Shown: positions 1 to 12,617, counted from the first letter of the stretch. The stretch: 64,000 bases of DNA from Ulota crispa (GCA_963920765.1 OY987249.1:19192483-19256482); one strand, 5' to 3'. The notes: a model not told the origin generated them from the letters alone. Numbers and translations are program-made.

Positions 1-59
1 TTATGATTTAAGATATGCAAATTCTAAACCCTCTCAAAACAAGCGATACATATACATGT

Positions 60-500
60 TTCCGGGTATTGTACAATATCCTAAAGAAAGAGTACATAAG
101 TCCCTCTTATGGAATTCTAAGAAGTTTGTACTATGAATAAATTAGTTTTTGGCAAAGTAAACATATCACCATGTTTAAAGGTACAAACTTAATCACAATA
201 TATGAGCCAATTGAAAAGAATAATTTTCATGAAGAAATATGTATTTTACTAAATTTGGTCATGATCATTGTAACATTAAAATTTCTATAGAAGGAATTTT
301 GAAGCTTTTTGGAAACATTTGTTTGAAAGAAAGATGTGCGTACGGATGTCTCCTACATATCCATGCAATCAAATCTCAAAAGTTCATCACCAATATTTTT
401 TAATCAACTTTCTTGAAAAACCATGATTTTGATACAAAATAATTTACCAAAATAGGATTTTGATTTTTAGTAGCTGAAATTTGGTATGCTCAGCTGAGAT
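60..500. repeat. Single-arm relative of the 46.5-kb foldback
   Basis: TAAATTTGGTCATGATCATT (about 248), CATATCCATGCAATCAAATC (about 356) and AACTTTCTTGAAAAACCATG follow the order of the right arm at 46990-47230. Divergent, boundaries approximate. The rest of 1-760 shows nothing recognisable. Confidence 0.55.
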
Positions 501-763
501 TGCATGAGGATCACATAACAAAAATGTGAGAATAAAAGGCCCATCATATTATTCATTGCACAAACTTCTATACTCATCCAGATTCAATCACAAGTATCTT
601 AACATCTACGTGAAGTTCAAGATCCTACGGTGACAATTTTGTTTCAATATTTAAAATGATCTTACAACAATTGTTCAAACTTAAAAATGCTTTCTAAAAA
701 CAAGAAGAATACCTTTGGACATATAGGGGTTAATAAATGTAATTTGTTTACAGATATATCATA

Positions 764-1379
764 CTCCCTCTGTCCTGATATCACTAGAAGAAAAAAAAGA
801 TAAACGACTGCACACATCACAACGACTAGGTCACCAAAATTGCCTTGCAACTACACAAACAATTGCACAACAACTGCACGACTAGATTGTAGTTGTGCAA
901 ATGTTGTGGAGTTGTTGTGCAGTTGTAAGGTAGTTCTGATGACCTAGTCGTTTATCCTTGTTTTTCTTCTAGTGTATAAAGCTCCAAATTAGGCATAGTT
1001 CTTGTCCCACTAAAAAGCTCCCTTTTGTTAATTTCAATTGTTGAGAAAGCGTTCGTCATGTCCAAGGATCACATGGGAGCAAGTTAAGCAATTAAAGAGC
1101 ATTCCTCTCCTAACAAGTTTGGCCTTGCCCATATGAGGTACCATAGTTGCTACTAATCTTGAAATCATTAATCATGAGGAGCTAGCAACATGTACAAAGA
1201 TGATACTTTTTGCATGAAGTTTGGGTGCCCAAATGGTAACATCAAAATTGGAGATTTTACATACATTTGGTAGATGGTATATTGATTCTAGAATGCATTT
1301 GTCACTAGCATAATGACTAAAAATATAGTTAATCCCTCATGGAGAAGTTTTTTGGAGCTTTACAATGGGACAGAGGAAG
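764..1379. mobile_element. Stowaway-like MITE, copy 1 (interrupted)
   Basis: Terminal inverted repeat CTCCCTCTGTCC... / ...GGGACAGAGGAAG with TA duplication at 762-763 and 1380-1381. These are the Tc1/mariner-Stowaway hallmarks. The interior is colinear with the copies at 17310-17724 and 53399-53969 once the nested CACTA insert (782-974) is removed. Confidence 0.8.
782..974. mobile_element. 193-bp CACTA-type mini-element (nested)
   Basis: Ends are perfect inverted repeats CACTAGAAGAAAAA...; the inversion continues imperfectly inward (ATAAACGACT / AGTCGTTTAT). Flanked by the 3-bp duplication TAT (779-781 and 975-977). CACTA termini plus a 3-bp TSD define the CACTA (En/Spm) superfamily. It has no coding capacity and splits the Stowaway-like element around it. 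Confidence 0.8.
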
Positions 1380-1381
1380 TA

Positions 1382-1790
1382 TTGAGTACTGTGGGCTCTA
1401 CACATCCTCTAAAACCCATACAGAACCTTTTTCCAACGGAAAAACCTCTCAACTGTTTTAAGAATGTTCTGACATGAGAACCAGCAGCCTGCAACGAGAC
1501 AATGGAAGAGCAAACACTGATTTATTATTTTTTAATTAGTCAAAATTGTAGTAATAGATTCATTTGACTGCCTCTTTCAAACAAGCAAAATGCTGAGGGT
1601 GCATTGGCAAAAATCTGTGAGCGACCTAGTCAGCCAGCAACAGACTTGCCTCTATTGAGCACTTCTGTGCATTTGCCACATCTATCAAAATAGTCTCTCC
1701 ATGCAAGTACTACTCAAAATGTCAACTCCATCAAACAGCCTAGCTAGGAAGTAAAGTACTACCCTCAGCAAGCTCAATCTCACTTCCAAC
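1382..1790. other. Intergenic, nothing recognised
   Basis: Between two MITEs, 3' of the aspartate aminotransferase gene. No coding or repeat signal seen; 1969-2109 is its likely 3' UTR side. Confidence 0.4.
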
Positions 1791-1792
1791 TA

Positions 1793-1968
1793 CAGTAGTG
1801 CCTCTTTAAGATGAACCTTTATAAGAAAATACGCTTTGCTAAGATGAAGGAGATGACTGTCCCTGGCAGTTGGGGAGCTATAAAAGATGTGTTTGGTTAC
1901 AATGAATGCTTTCCTTATACGAAATGAATATGCTGTCCGGATACCGTCATCTTATCGAGGCACCACTG
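1793..1968. mobile_element. Tc1/mariner-type MITE, copy 1
   Basis: 176 bp with inverted ends CAGTAGTGCCTC... / ...GAGGCACCACTG and TA duplications (1791-1792, 1969-1970). An inverted, similar-length copy lies at 14797-14971. Confidence 0.75.
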
Positions 1969-2109
1969 TACATCGAATCTGGGTGCAAAAATGTGAACAT
2001 GTCTCCCCGACCTCTGATCAAAAAAGATAAAAAAAATCCAAGATTTCAAGAGTAATGAAATCTAAAGGGGGAGAGATACTCAACCATGCAAAAGAACCAA
2101 TTGTCAAAA

Positions 2110-5100
2110 CTACTGCACGTTGTAGAAAGAGTCAATAATGGCGTCTGCCAAATATGGACACTTGGCCAAGTTCAGTCCAGCAAGGGAGATACGACCATCC
2201 TTGGTCATGTACACGTGCCACTTGTCCGTCATGTTGTCACTCTGCCACCAAAATTTATTGTTAGCAGGGACAACTCTGGAATAACTTTACCAACCCTCTG
2301 TTACGACAGGGCTAACTAGGCTTCAAAATGTACTCAAAACTTGAGAATTTGCACTATCAGATGAAGTCACAACAACACAGATTTTGAGGGTATATGTGCA
2401 ATTATAGAATGTGCCAATAGACATAGTTCAGGGCATGTGATTAGTGGTAATAAACACAAATAGGAAAAGCAGTAAAATGAGAAATTCTACGAGGTGCAGG
2501 AACACAAACCTGTGTTCGGTTAAGACCAGTGAAGGAAAACATCCCAATTTGCTTAAGAACAAACGACCAATCCTTGCCGCTCTTGTCCCTGGAGGAAAGC
2601 TCATCATACAACTTCTGCCTCACGGTCTTGATGCGGCCAGCCATCATCTCCATCTCGGCTCTCCACTCGTCGAACATTTTGGAATCACCAACAACGTTGG
2701 CAACAATACGAGCACCATGAACAGGCGGGTTAGAGTACATTGGCCTTGCAAGCCTCTTCAGCTGGCTCCTTACCCTGCCATCAAAAAAAATTCAACAAAT
2801 CAGACACTGCAAAAGTTGCTCAATCTGCAGAGTTCTCAGTCAAAGCTTTCCATACAACACTAAAAACCAGCAAGCAAGGATCGATGCTTACTTTTCAGCC
2901 ACTTCCTCAGAGGACACAACTGCATTGATTGCACCCACACGCTCGGCGTAGAGTCCGAGGTTCTTACTGTAAGATTGTGCTACAAGAACCTCCATTCCAC
3001 GTTCCACAAACCTCCTCACAGAGCTCGCATCCCGGTCCAAGCTCCCACTGGCAAAACCCTGATGCACGAAATCCACCTTCCAACGTCAACAGCCGCTCAC
3101 ATTACTCAAATCTGAAAGAGAAAGAACCCTAAAATCAGGGCTCATGTTTCACTTTGCAGTTTTGAGTAATACTCTATGTTCAATTATTATAGTTGTTTCT
3201 ACCAACACATGTGATATTTGTCACTGATTCTAATATTACGAGATTGACCTCATTTGTATTATAACTGTGACTGAATATTTTGAAAACCGTAGCTGTTGTG
3301 AAGGTGTCTTTAGTATTAAACCTTATTGTAATGAAGTGGATACCTGGTATGCAACGTCAAAGAATGCCATGTGATTCTTCTTTTCAATGAGGTCAGCAAG
3401 CTTCTCCCATTGCTCCGGTGTGGGGTCAACACCAGTTGGGTTGTGAGCACATCCGTGCAGCAGAATAATTGAACCCTCCGGTGCGCTCTACACAACCGAA
3501 ACACGTTCTCTTCAGCAATGAACCATCTTATTCTAGAACTATCATAACCAAACTGGATGTTGCAATCAATGCAATGTAAATTACTTCTATATATCTATTT
3601 CGGTGTTCAGTTGAAATGAAAATTCCCTCTATAAGTTGTTATATTTGAGGGCGTTCTAGACAATTAACTAGGATCACAATTGAAGCCAGTGTTGTAAAAA
3701 GGTGGCTCTGCATGATGCCCGACTACAAGAATGTCCGTACAACGAGTTTCTTTTTCGAAAATTATTTTACCTCAATGTCTGCCGTCATGCCTTCAAAGTC
3801 CAAGCCCACGGTCTTAGGATCAAAGTAGCGGTAGTGTTTCCATGGGACTCCAGCGTCGTTGAAAATGTTCATATGGTTGCCTGCAAAGGCCACCACATTA
3901 GGACCATACACTAAACCTAAGCTAACAAACCTACCACTCATTCTGTCTACAGTGATCCATAAAGAACAAATGGTGTAGTTAGGGAAGAAATCTCTCATAT
4001 TGTGATGTGGATTTTATGCTTACCCCAGGTCGGATTAGAGATGTACACCGTAGTGCCAGGGAAGTAACGCTGAATAAAAGCAGCTCCAAGACGAAGAGAA
4101 CCAGTTCCAGAAAGGCCTTGGATGGTAGCGACCTAAAGTTCAATCACGCAGAATTAACAAAAACCAGAACCTTCTAACAGACAACAAGTGCTGCATGTGA
4201 CTTCCAGTATGGGAATATAACACCATGGAGATATGCATTTAGGGTTCGGAGCAGAGCTGATACTTACCCTGTTCTCTTTAATAGCAGCGTTGTCAGCTCC
4301 CAAAAGCAACTCTGCGGTAGCTTTGTTGAATGCAGCAAGACCCTCAATTGGGAGATACTGCACACCAGAAAACAAAAGTTCAGATTCCAGTGAAATTGTA
4401 CCTATAAACAAATACAAACATAAATCCAAGGCATGAGTAAAATAGAGTACTTACTGTTCTACGAGATATCTAAGGCTACAAGATGCTATCCAAAACACTA
4501 GTGTTATGTAAAAAAACCAGAAATCTTATATCCACAGGAAATCTCTTTTCCGTAAACCCTAAGCAGGGGAAGGCTTCAAGACATTAGGTCTAGAAGAAGA
4601 AACCCTAGAGTAATCTGGATTTCTACCTTCAGGCCTTCTATAATACTAACTAGCCAAAAAGATATACCATCAGGACAGTTCAAAAGTTCAACTAAACCTA
4701 AAACTGAAAAATCAGTAGACATAGTACCTCTTTATTTTCGCCGCTGTCCAACATCTTCTTCTCTGCCTGCACAGAAAACAACACAAAGTCAACATTGCAA
4801 AACACTGGAACTTGTCGATACAACCTAAGCAGAAAGAGAGAGACTATATCACAGCTTCAAAGGAGAAATGTAAATAAGTTCAAATGCAAGTTCAGAAAAA
4901 GATTCAAGCAAAAGAAATGAGAAAGGAAAATAATGGAAATCACTTACCTTTTTGACGACCGACAACACCATGGGTTGAAGCTCCTCGGTACGGTAAGCGC
5001 CTACTCCCAAGTTGAGCTTCTTCTCACTCGTGTCCCTCTTGAAAGCCTCCGACACTCCCAAGATGGGATCCGCAGGTGCCATGGTGACTTCTTCGAATCG

Positions 5101-5794
5101 AGACGCTGTGTTATTACTGGCAACTGCTGACATGGACGCCACGCTCTTACCCTGCTCAGATTCACATGAGCAAGCGCAATCTCAACGTTAGATTCATACT
5201 AATTAGTATTGCATTCTAAGTGCAGCAGTGCAAACAAAAGCAAGTGCCATCTACAAATACAAAAACTATATCTCTCTCAAAGCGCTGCAAAAAAGCAGCT
5301 CAGATAGAAATGGAAAGGCTTTCGTCTCACCTTGTTGAGAAGAGCAGCATTCTCTGAGGCCAATGCGGCACTTCTGAGGCCAAAAATGCTTTGCGAAGCG
5401 TTACCCTGCGCATTGCATAACTTAATGCATTAGCAAACCAATTCTCTCGACATACCTAGCAATTGAAAATCCGTTACAAAGCAACAGCTCTATTCGATAA
5501 ACACAAAGCTGTCTAGAGAACTCGTCCCTCGCTAGAATGTTGAATAACCAAAGAGAGAGAGAGAGAGATCCAACAAAAAAGCCACAAAATCTCTCCACAG
5601 CGCCAGATCAAGCGATTCAGGGATTCCGCAAAATCTCAGAAACGGTAAAGCACCGAATCCGTAAAAACCACAACACAAATCCAATAACGAAACCCAATAA
5701 CAAAATCCAATAACAAAATCCAAAACCTTTAAGGTGAGAAACAAACCCTCAATAGACGCGCGCACACGTTCCTGCATGCACCGGAGGACGCCAT
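2110..5794 (-). CDS. Aspartate aminotransferase, plastid type (11 exons, 460 aa)
   Basis: PLP enzyme that interconverts aspartate + 2-oxoglutarate and oxaloacetate + glutamate. Minus-strand exons: 5794-5747, 5405-5331, 5151-4948, 4766-4728, 4357-4268, 4132-4024, 3880-3771, 3487-3344, 3058-2892, 2774-2510, 2241-2110. All are GT-AG, and the sum of 1383 nt is in frame. Class-I landmarks are in order: [58 protein letters not shown] (Asp269, Tyr272), [12 protein letters not shown] with PLP lysine K305, [19 protein letters not shown], and DGRISLAGL with carboxylate-binding R434. The core starts after about residue 75 ([20 protein letters not shown]), which is the form of the Arabidopsis ASP5/cytosolic group rather than the mitochondrial one. 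The first 70 residues are Ser/Ala-rich with basic residues and read as a plastid transit peptide. The start is the ATG at 5794, reached through a 48-nt first exon. A GTG-started reading beginning inside exon 3 is not a real start. No defects are seen. Confidence 0.95.
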
Positions 5795-6650
5795 AGTCGC
5801 CGAAACTCCAGAACGCGAATTTCTGGCAAGTCGAGAGAAGGAAGAGAGAAAAGAGAAAGAAGGGAAAACTGATCGAGAGAAAAGTGTTATAAATCAACTG
5901 TTTGATGGCAACAAGCAGGTGACGGTTGCGAGGATATGCTTTCGCGAGAGAGAGAGAGCGAGAGAAAAGGGGAGTGCACGCAGATTGGAACGGTTGAAGG
6001 TGCGTAGAGCGCCACCTGCGCAAGAGCTTTGCGCAATCCTGCTCTCCTCTTTTCGCTCGAAGTTTAAGTTTATCTGCGCTAAGTTAAGTTTACTTAACTT
6101 ACCCCCCTGGCCACCTTGGAAAACGCGCCCGCCCGCGCGGTTTCTAGACTAGAACCCGTCGCATTCCGTCGCAATCTGTCGCAATCTGTCGCATTTCCCA
6201 GCGGAGAACGCGGGTGTTCCACCGAGGATGACGGCACCTGCCAGTTGTGAATCAACGAGAATCGTCGTCACTCGTCACAAGCGTCGCGACGAGTTTCCGG
6301 ATTTGTGCAATTTTCATCACGAGTGTTTGTTTGTTTCCAGTGACTGCCCCTGTGGCCCTGCTGTCACGGTGGCGCCAGCACGCTGTCGACGTGAGGTTCA
6401 CGGTCGGTGAGCACTCTCTGCGTCCCCCAAGCAAGCAAGCAAGATCTGACAAAAGCTCTGGAACACCCCCCCCCCCCCCCCCGCCCCCCCTCAATCAAGC
6501 AAGCTAACTTATGGAGTTTTATAAGTTGGTGGATTTTCTCACTTCGTTGGACTGAAAACTCTAAGGTAATTATAGGTCCTTGGGCTTGAGAGCAAACCTT
6601 TTACTAATTGATTTGCACTTTTGGAGGAGGTAGACTTCTTAAGTCAGACT
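5795..6650 (-). promoter_or_regulatory. Upstream region of aspartate aminotransferase
   Basis: GC-rich stretch with a GA-repeat leader (GAGAGAGAGAGCGAGAG near 5948), the 10-bp repeat and a C-tract (6467-6489). It ends where the TTAA element starts. The assignment as promoter plus 5' UTR is positional only. Confidence 0.45.
6158..6195 (+). repeat. 10-bp unit x 4 in AAT upstream region
   Basis: GTCGCA(T/A)TC(C/T) four times in tandem, about 370 bp 5' of the aspartate aminotransferase ATG. Possible cis element, function unknown. Confidence 0.8.
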
Positions 6651-6656
6651 TCTTAA

Positions 6657-7706
6657 CCCTTAACCCTTTAGTGATTGGTTGATTTGGGGGTTTAGCCATG
6701 TTTGCTTGTATATAGCAGAAACGATCATGGCACGGGACCTCACGGAAGCAATTTGATCCAATCGGTTTAAATGTTGCAACAGATTGTGGCATCCAGCTGA
6801 AAAAGAAAAAATGAGAATCAAGGCTATAGAGTAGAAGTGCAACTTACTTGAAGAGAGGGGTGAACAAAAACTAAAAAGATTCTCAGCTCCGCAATGCCCT
6901 GCTCATTCTACAAAATCTTCTGCTTTCAGCACTTCCTCCAAGAAGGGGCTTGGCATGTTCAACATGTCTACTTATGAATTTTACCCAAAAATTGCAACCT
7001 TTGCGCTTCCTTGTCAAGTTCATGGCATTTTTTTAGAGGGATCAATTCTCACATATACAAAGGTAGCCACACAAATACAACAAATTGGACTTTCTTGGAC
7101 TAGCAACATGAGGAATCAAATCAGTTCGACCTCTTTGGAGTATGTGCATGAATTCAATGGCGCCTTCATATTTGAATCGAACGGTGCAACAACGACATAT
7201 CTAGTGGAATATGGAACCAAACATGCTCACATACGGGGTGGGCCAAGTACAAATACTTTGCACATCTTTTGCATATCACCCACACTTGGCACCTAATCTT
7301 TCAAGCAAACTCTTGCGGTTCCTGCACCCTGGAGTGTTCCATATTCCCTATGCACCCCATTCACACCAAACTTGAAGCCAAGTTCTCCGCATCCCACTGT
7401 ATTTCTTTCTCCGTGAACTACTCTCAACGTCATGTGATTGTCACTAAATTCCTTATAGCTGGCGCATCTTAGCTTTGATTGAACCTAAATTTGGCTCAGG
7501 ATGTGCAAGAGAATATGCTCTAACTCCATCCCTTTTTGATTTTTTCCAAATTCCATGCACTTCACCTTCAAACAAGCATAAAAGGCAAAAAAATGACCAC
7601 CAGATGGTCGACCGGTCACTAAAAGGGTTAAATGTCGAAGGGGACAATTTTTGTCCTCGCAAATACACAAGGCTTGTATACCCACGGAGACCCAAGCGCT
7701 TAAGGG
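6657..7706. mobile_element. Older TTAA-flanked mini-element, split by insertion
   Basis: Without the 964-bp insert it would be about 82 bp: CCCTTAAATGTCGAAGG... / ...AGCGCTTAAGGG between TTAA at 6653-6656 and 7707-7710. The start resembles other family members (CCCTTAAACGTC at 51660). Confidence 0.6.
6664..7627. mobile_element. TTAA-flanked element (piggyBac-like), 964 bp, nested
   Basis: Ends CCCTTTAGTGATTGG... / ...CCGGTCACTAAAAGGG, directly flanked by TTAA (6660-6663, 7628-7631). The TTAA it occupies belongs to the terminal repeat of an older element whose remnant is 6657-6659 plus 7632-7706. No convincing ORF inside. Confidence 0.72.
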
Positions 7707-7710
7707 TTAA

Positions 7711-8705
7711 GATAGTATTCAAAATACCTTTCCTTGAAAGATACGTGGAACAAGGGCCAATTTCTATGTTATATCAAAATCAAAGAAACATAGAAATATT
7801 GAGTCACAAAGTCATGCATGGAATTGCGATGGAGAACAACAAAATTGGAATTCAAAAATGGTGCTCTAGCAAGTGTCTTTCAAGAAGCACAAGAACTTTA
7901 GGGATTGGAGTTTTTTTATATTGAAAAATGTTGATCAACAAGGTTGATTTCAGTGTCGCATAGAAGTTTGTCCTTAGTTATTACTCCAAGTTGTTTTGTA
8001 CTTTTTGGATGTTTGTGGAAATTGTTGTGGTCTTTCAAAATTCGCAAGCATGAGTCACACTTGCAATTGTAGCTGGTGGCAAGAATCACCCACCCTTGGT
8101 ATTTTAATGAGCTTTGACATACTCATAAGTGCTATTAAAACATCAAACGGCATACCCAAAGTGTTTCATAATGCAATCATTTCATCATGTTTTCTCTCAC
8201 ATGTTTGGATTAATGTATAAGTTGTGGTTGGATAACCAAATTATGAAAACAGAATGGACTTAATTACAAGGAATTTGAAACAAACACTAGCTGTCCTATT
8301 TCCACCTATGTTCATTTGAAATTGCTAATGAAGTTACTTCCTTGTACCTACACTTAATGAATGGACCATTTTAACATCACATAATAATTACTTCAAGATT
8401 CTAAGTGCAATTCCATGAGCCTATACTATTTCAAAGCTTCTTAACTCTGTCCAAAAAAGGAATCAACAAGTATAAACAATGTGTAAACATCTGAATCCAC
8501 AAGTGCAAAGCTCATTATTGGTTGTTTTTTCTTATTGTATCATGTTCACTTGGCTTGGTGGGTGGATTATCACTAGATTTGTAATATATACAATTCATTG
8601 CAAAACAAAACTAGAATATTTCTATATTGTATTAATTTCCATCCAAGAGAACCAGTTTTGGAAAAATGTTTCATCACTATAGATGTGAGTGATGTAGCAC
8701 GTACC
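7711..8705. other. Intergenic, nothing recognised
   Basis: AT-rich sequence with short ORFs only; 8835-9352, beyond the Tourist MITE, is likewise empty apart from the PYG7-like 3' end. Confidence 0.4.
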
Positions 8706-8708
8706 TTA

Positions 8709-8831
8709 GGGTATGTTCACACTTGGTCTTAAGAGGGGTAGTATCTAAGGAAAATTAGATGCATTTAAACACAGTTTTAGACTGCATTCATATTGCTAAT
8801 ATCCCTCTCAACACCAAGTGTGAACATACCC
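8709..8831. mobile_element. Tourist-like MITE, copy 1 (123 bp)
   Basis: Ends GGGTATGTTCACACTTGGT / ACCAAGTGTGAACATACCC, with 3-bp duplication TTA at 8706-8708 and 8832-8834. This fits PIF/Harbinger (TWA target). Confidence 0.85.
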
Positions 8832-9352
8832 TTATTGTGATAAAACAAATTTTATTGTGAAAGTAGAACTTCAACAAACTTAATGTTCTAAACCCCAGGT
8901 CAATAGCATATTTAGGGTCCTCAATCTTAGGGATCTTGCTCATTACGCATGTACCAAAGGTGAGGAATAGTAGACAATAAAGCAAAGTTATAATGCTATT
9001 TTTATTTTATCACATGATTAAGACCTTGATAATAAAAAATTGCAAGATAGTACGTTTTCTTATCTCCACTTTAAAACCCCGTAATTGGATAGATCAGAGT
9101 ACTTCAATTGAAAGGTACAAAATTATACATGTCTCAAGGCCCACCAGGAGGACCTCAAAAAGAACCTTGAGTGGCCAAAAAAAACACACATCCCAAGTGC
9201 TTTCGTGCGTTGAATTCTACTTAAAAATCCTAAACTCCAAAACATTGAACAGGAGATTTCGTAGTCAACAGAAGGTGGTTACTGCAGCGGAGGAGATTAA
9301 TGGCTCGCTAATCTATTTAGTACTTTCTGATATAAAAGAGTTGGTGATTAAA

Positions 9353-12300
9353 TCAGTCTTTAGAGGGAATTCCTTGGAAACGAGTAACGCGTTCCTTCAT
9401 GGAGTCCCGTTGTCGTTGCGCAATCTTGTTGCTGGGGTCGAACTGCAAGGCCTCCTCGTAAGCATTCAGAGCTTGCTTGAAATCCTTCTTCACTTCGTAA
9501 GTGTTCCCGAGGTTGTTCCACGCCGTCACGTAGCCGGGTTGCAGTTTCACTGCCTTCTCATATTGATTTATGGCTTGCTCTATCTTGTCGGCACTGAAGT
9601 AGCTGAACCCCAATGCGTTGTATACCTGAACATATAGCCAAAAAAAAAAGTAGCATTTAGAACAAAGTGCTCATTTTCTTTACATGGTTTCCCATCTCAC
9701 GTAAGAAAATTTAAGAAATTCATAGAGAGAAATCTAGCAGGTAGTGTGATTCATGAAGCATAATCCACTCTTACACAACCGATGGGATTCATGCAAGTAA
9801 GCCGTTTCAGAATACAAACGGAAGTTTTGGAGGAGTTCGTTACGAAAAGAGAAGGGAAGGGTAGAGTAAAGTAGCTCCTTGAAGAGACACACCTGTGCTA
9901 AGTCAGCTTCATCACCATCCCATTTCTTGATCGCTTGTTCCAGATACTTGTTTGCAAGTACATAATACTTTTTCCGCAACATCACAGCTCCTAGCTCGAA
10001 GAACTCTTCTGAGGAAGCCTCTCCACTTCTCACTCGATCCTGCACACGCCGTGGTACCTCATCAATTCAGAGTCCTCGTGCATCACAAAAGCAAGTTGCC
10101 AGTTCATGCAGCCATCATGGTCACCAAAGTTGCAGTAAGGGTCGAGGATACTCTAACAATCTCCTATACTGACCCCTGTTACCAAGCAACTCATCTGTTC
10201 ATACACTTGGCTGTACTTGTTGGTAAGCTTGACTTGGTTAATATCGATGGCCACTAATGTGGACAGACGAGGAGTTGTTTATAACCAATTAAAAGATGTC
10301 TACAACCTCTCACTTAGAAATTGCATAAGAAATGCATACAAGGTGGTATAATTTTGATCAATAAGTTTGGCTCTTGATCAGAAAGCCAATAATGACGCAA
10401 AAGAAAAAGCCTCTCTAACTTAAAGGAAACATCGCTCATAGCAACACCATTTGTACCTGTAAATCCTTGGCAGCGGACTCCAACTCACGACGGATAAGAA
10501 CTTGACGAACCACCAAGAAACTGCCTACTCCCAGTAACGCTAACAATGCGCCCAAGTAGATCAACTGCACTCCAAACTCCAAGCCTTCACCGATCTCGCC
10601 GTATGCCATGTTTGGTTCCAGGACGGACGCGTTCGCAGCGTCCGTGAATCCCACCAAAGTAGGCAGCGCAAGGAAGCCTACTAGTGCAGCAGCACTGTTT
10701 GAAACTGTGCCCGTGCCTGCTGCTCCAAGCCCCAGCCCAAGCCCATCCCAAGTCCACTCTCAGGTTCGGCAAAACATCATCCAGCAAAAAGCCTAGTCGG
10801 AAATACAAAGTTTCTGCAGCTTCATTGTCGAAATGCAACAAAAATTCCAAAACCTGAGACCTTCCGCAACAGACATTGCCAGTTTACCACTACAGTACTA
10901 CAATTTAGGAGCTCATAGTTAGAAATATAGTGAATTTAATGAATTATGCCAAACTACACAACTCATTTTCACAAAGGCTGTTGAACGTGACGTTTTTCAG
11001 AAAACTAAACCAGTTGCACATCAATGCCGAACCAATGAGGCAGAAAACGATTAAAACAAGCGGCTGATCAGAAATCACGATGGCCTTCAAACTAAGATGG
11101 TGCCAATATGTCGCTTCCATATAATCCATTAGTACATTCTCGATATATTCCTTGATACAATTCTCAAAATCCGAAAAACCTACTCAACAAACTTGGAATG
11201 CTGCTATCTTAAAATTACTACATGTCACATATCCATTAGGCATAAGAGACTTATTACTTGAAACAACGAGCTACAACAGCATGTCTCATTTTCAAACCAT
11301 TGCTTAGTTTCTCTCCCCTCGATAGAAACAATAAAGAGTTTCTGTGAATGAATCAATACAGTATGCTAAACGCTTCTCATCCGTGAAAGCAAATCTTCAA
11401 GGGCCTGAATTGGAGCATACCATCGTTAATTGAGCAGAAATCCTTGGAGAAGACATTTTTCCGAGACACAGGTTGCCTCCACATATTGGCAGATAAGGAT
11501 TGTATCCGAAAAAGCTGCTGCTTCTGCTGCTGCTGCTTCCTCCAAAATCACCCACATATCCCAAAAACCGCATAAGCGAAAGAATCAAGTCAAGAATTCA
11601 ATGCCACTCTCCAGCTGTTCTCTCCAAAAAGTTTGGAAACCTCGCTGCAAAAAGTTCACGAGAATTCTTTCACACATTTTGCACCTCCAAATAGTGTCAC
11701 CAAATCAACGTTTAGAAACATTGAAAGTCAAATGTTAAACAGGCGACAAGTTATCAACATAGCTGCTCATGCCAACTTTGTTAATAAAATGCTTGGAAGC
11801 AATGAAAATGCTTTAGAAAAAACCCTAATTCTTTTTAAAAACACACCAGAACTGAAAAAATGGACTTATCCAATGACAATCGAAGTAATTTTCACCGAAG
11901 GATTTATTTTAAGTGAAACACAAGCCGTTAATGGCCTGAATTTTCAAAACTGATTTCGAAATAGGGTAATCCAAGTCTTACATCAAAAACCCCTGCCAAA
12001 TTAGGGTTTCATGAGAAAAAGACCAATTCCTCGGAGATACAAACCTTACAAGGAGAATGAATGCAGAGACTTCCTTCAATCAGCAAATATCAAATGGTCA
12101 TGTTTGCGATAACAAAAGCATTCAAATTTCAATCACCCGCGGAAAGAAACTCAGAGAAAATTCAATGGAGCGCAATGCCGTACCTGAGAGACCAGAGGCA
12201 CAGGACCAAATTCGGACGCAACGAAAGCGCATTTAATCGACAACCGTCCACTGAGACTGCTCGCATTGCAGCTCCGTCTCATCCTCCTCTGTGGTGACGG

Positions 12301-12357
12301 CAACGCTAAACCCTGCACGCTCCGCAAAACCTGGCAGCTGGCCATCGCAGCTGCCAT
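9353..12357 (-). CDS. PYG7: Chloroplast TPR protein, PYG7/Ycf37-like (4 exons, 297 aa)
   Basis: Likely photosystem I assembly factor of the PYG7 (plant) / Ycf37 (cyanobacterial) family, acting at the thylakoid membrane. Minus-strand exons: 12357-12184, 10756-10457, 10039-9893, 9625-9353, all phase 0. Intron 1 is 1.43 kb. Residues 1-58 are Arg/Ser/Ala-rich without acidic residues until late, as in a transit peptide. Residues 78-95 (AAALVGFLALPTLVGF) and 119-143 (FGVQLIYLGALLALLG...) are hydrophobic; the second is the likely membrane anchor. Residues 168-285 hold about three TPR units: FFELGAVMLRKKYYVLANKY, VYNALGFSYF...AINQYEKAVKLQP and AWNNLGNTYEVKKDFKQALN. Length matches the roughly 300 aa expected of plant PYG7. 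An in-frame ATG at 12399 would add 14 residues and is a possible alternative start. The exon 2 acceptor (at 10757/10756) is chosen because an in-frame stop lies just upstream. Confidence 0.83.
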
Positions 12358-12617
12358 GGTCTCTCTCGCGCTCACAATCGGAATGAGAATTCCAATCACG
12401 CACCAGTCTCAAGCACTATCAATCACAATGCAAATCCTCACTCCACCTTGTAACAACGAAAGAGTCCCAATGCCACCTCAAAATCTGGCGCAATCTGGCA
12501 AAATCTGGCTACTGCAGCAAAACAAGAAATGCAAATTCGAGAAAAAAAGGAACTGCCGCGCTTCTTTTTTTCTGTACGATTGGTTAAGTGCTTGGAGATG
12601 GAGTGATTGAGGTAAAG

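Noticed and set aside
4849..5142. Start of the aminotransferase at 5142 (MASMSAV...)
   Set aside because: The codon there is GTG inside exon 3; splicing to ATG 5794 gives an in-frame transit peptide with good splice sites.
5532..6023. 163-codon minus-strand ORF upstream of AAT exon 2
   Set aside because: Reads through the first exon and leader out of frame with the aminotransferase; Phe/Leu-rich because of CT-rich sequence.
7475..7924. 149-codon plus-strand ORF
   Set aside because: Crosses the junctions of two nested transposable elements, so it cannot be a native gene; no recognisable motifs.
8993..9637. 214-codon plus-strand ORF
   Set aside because: Antisense shadow of the last exon of the PYG7-like gene; no family resemblance.
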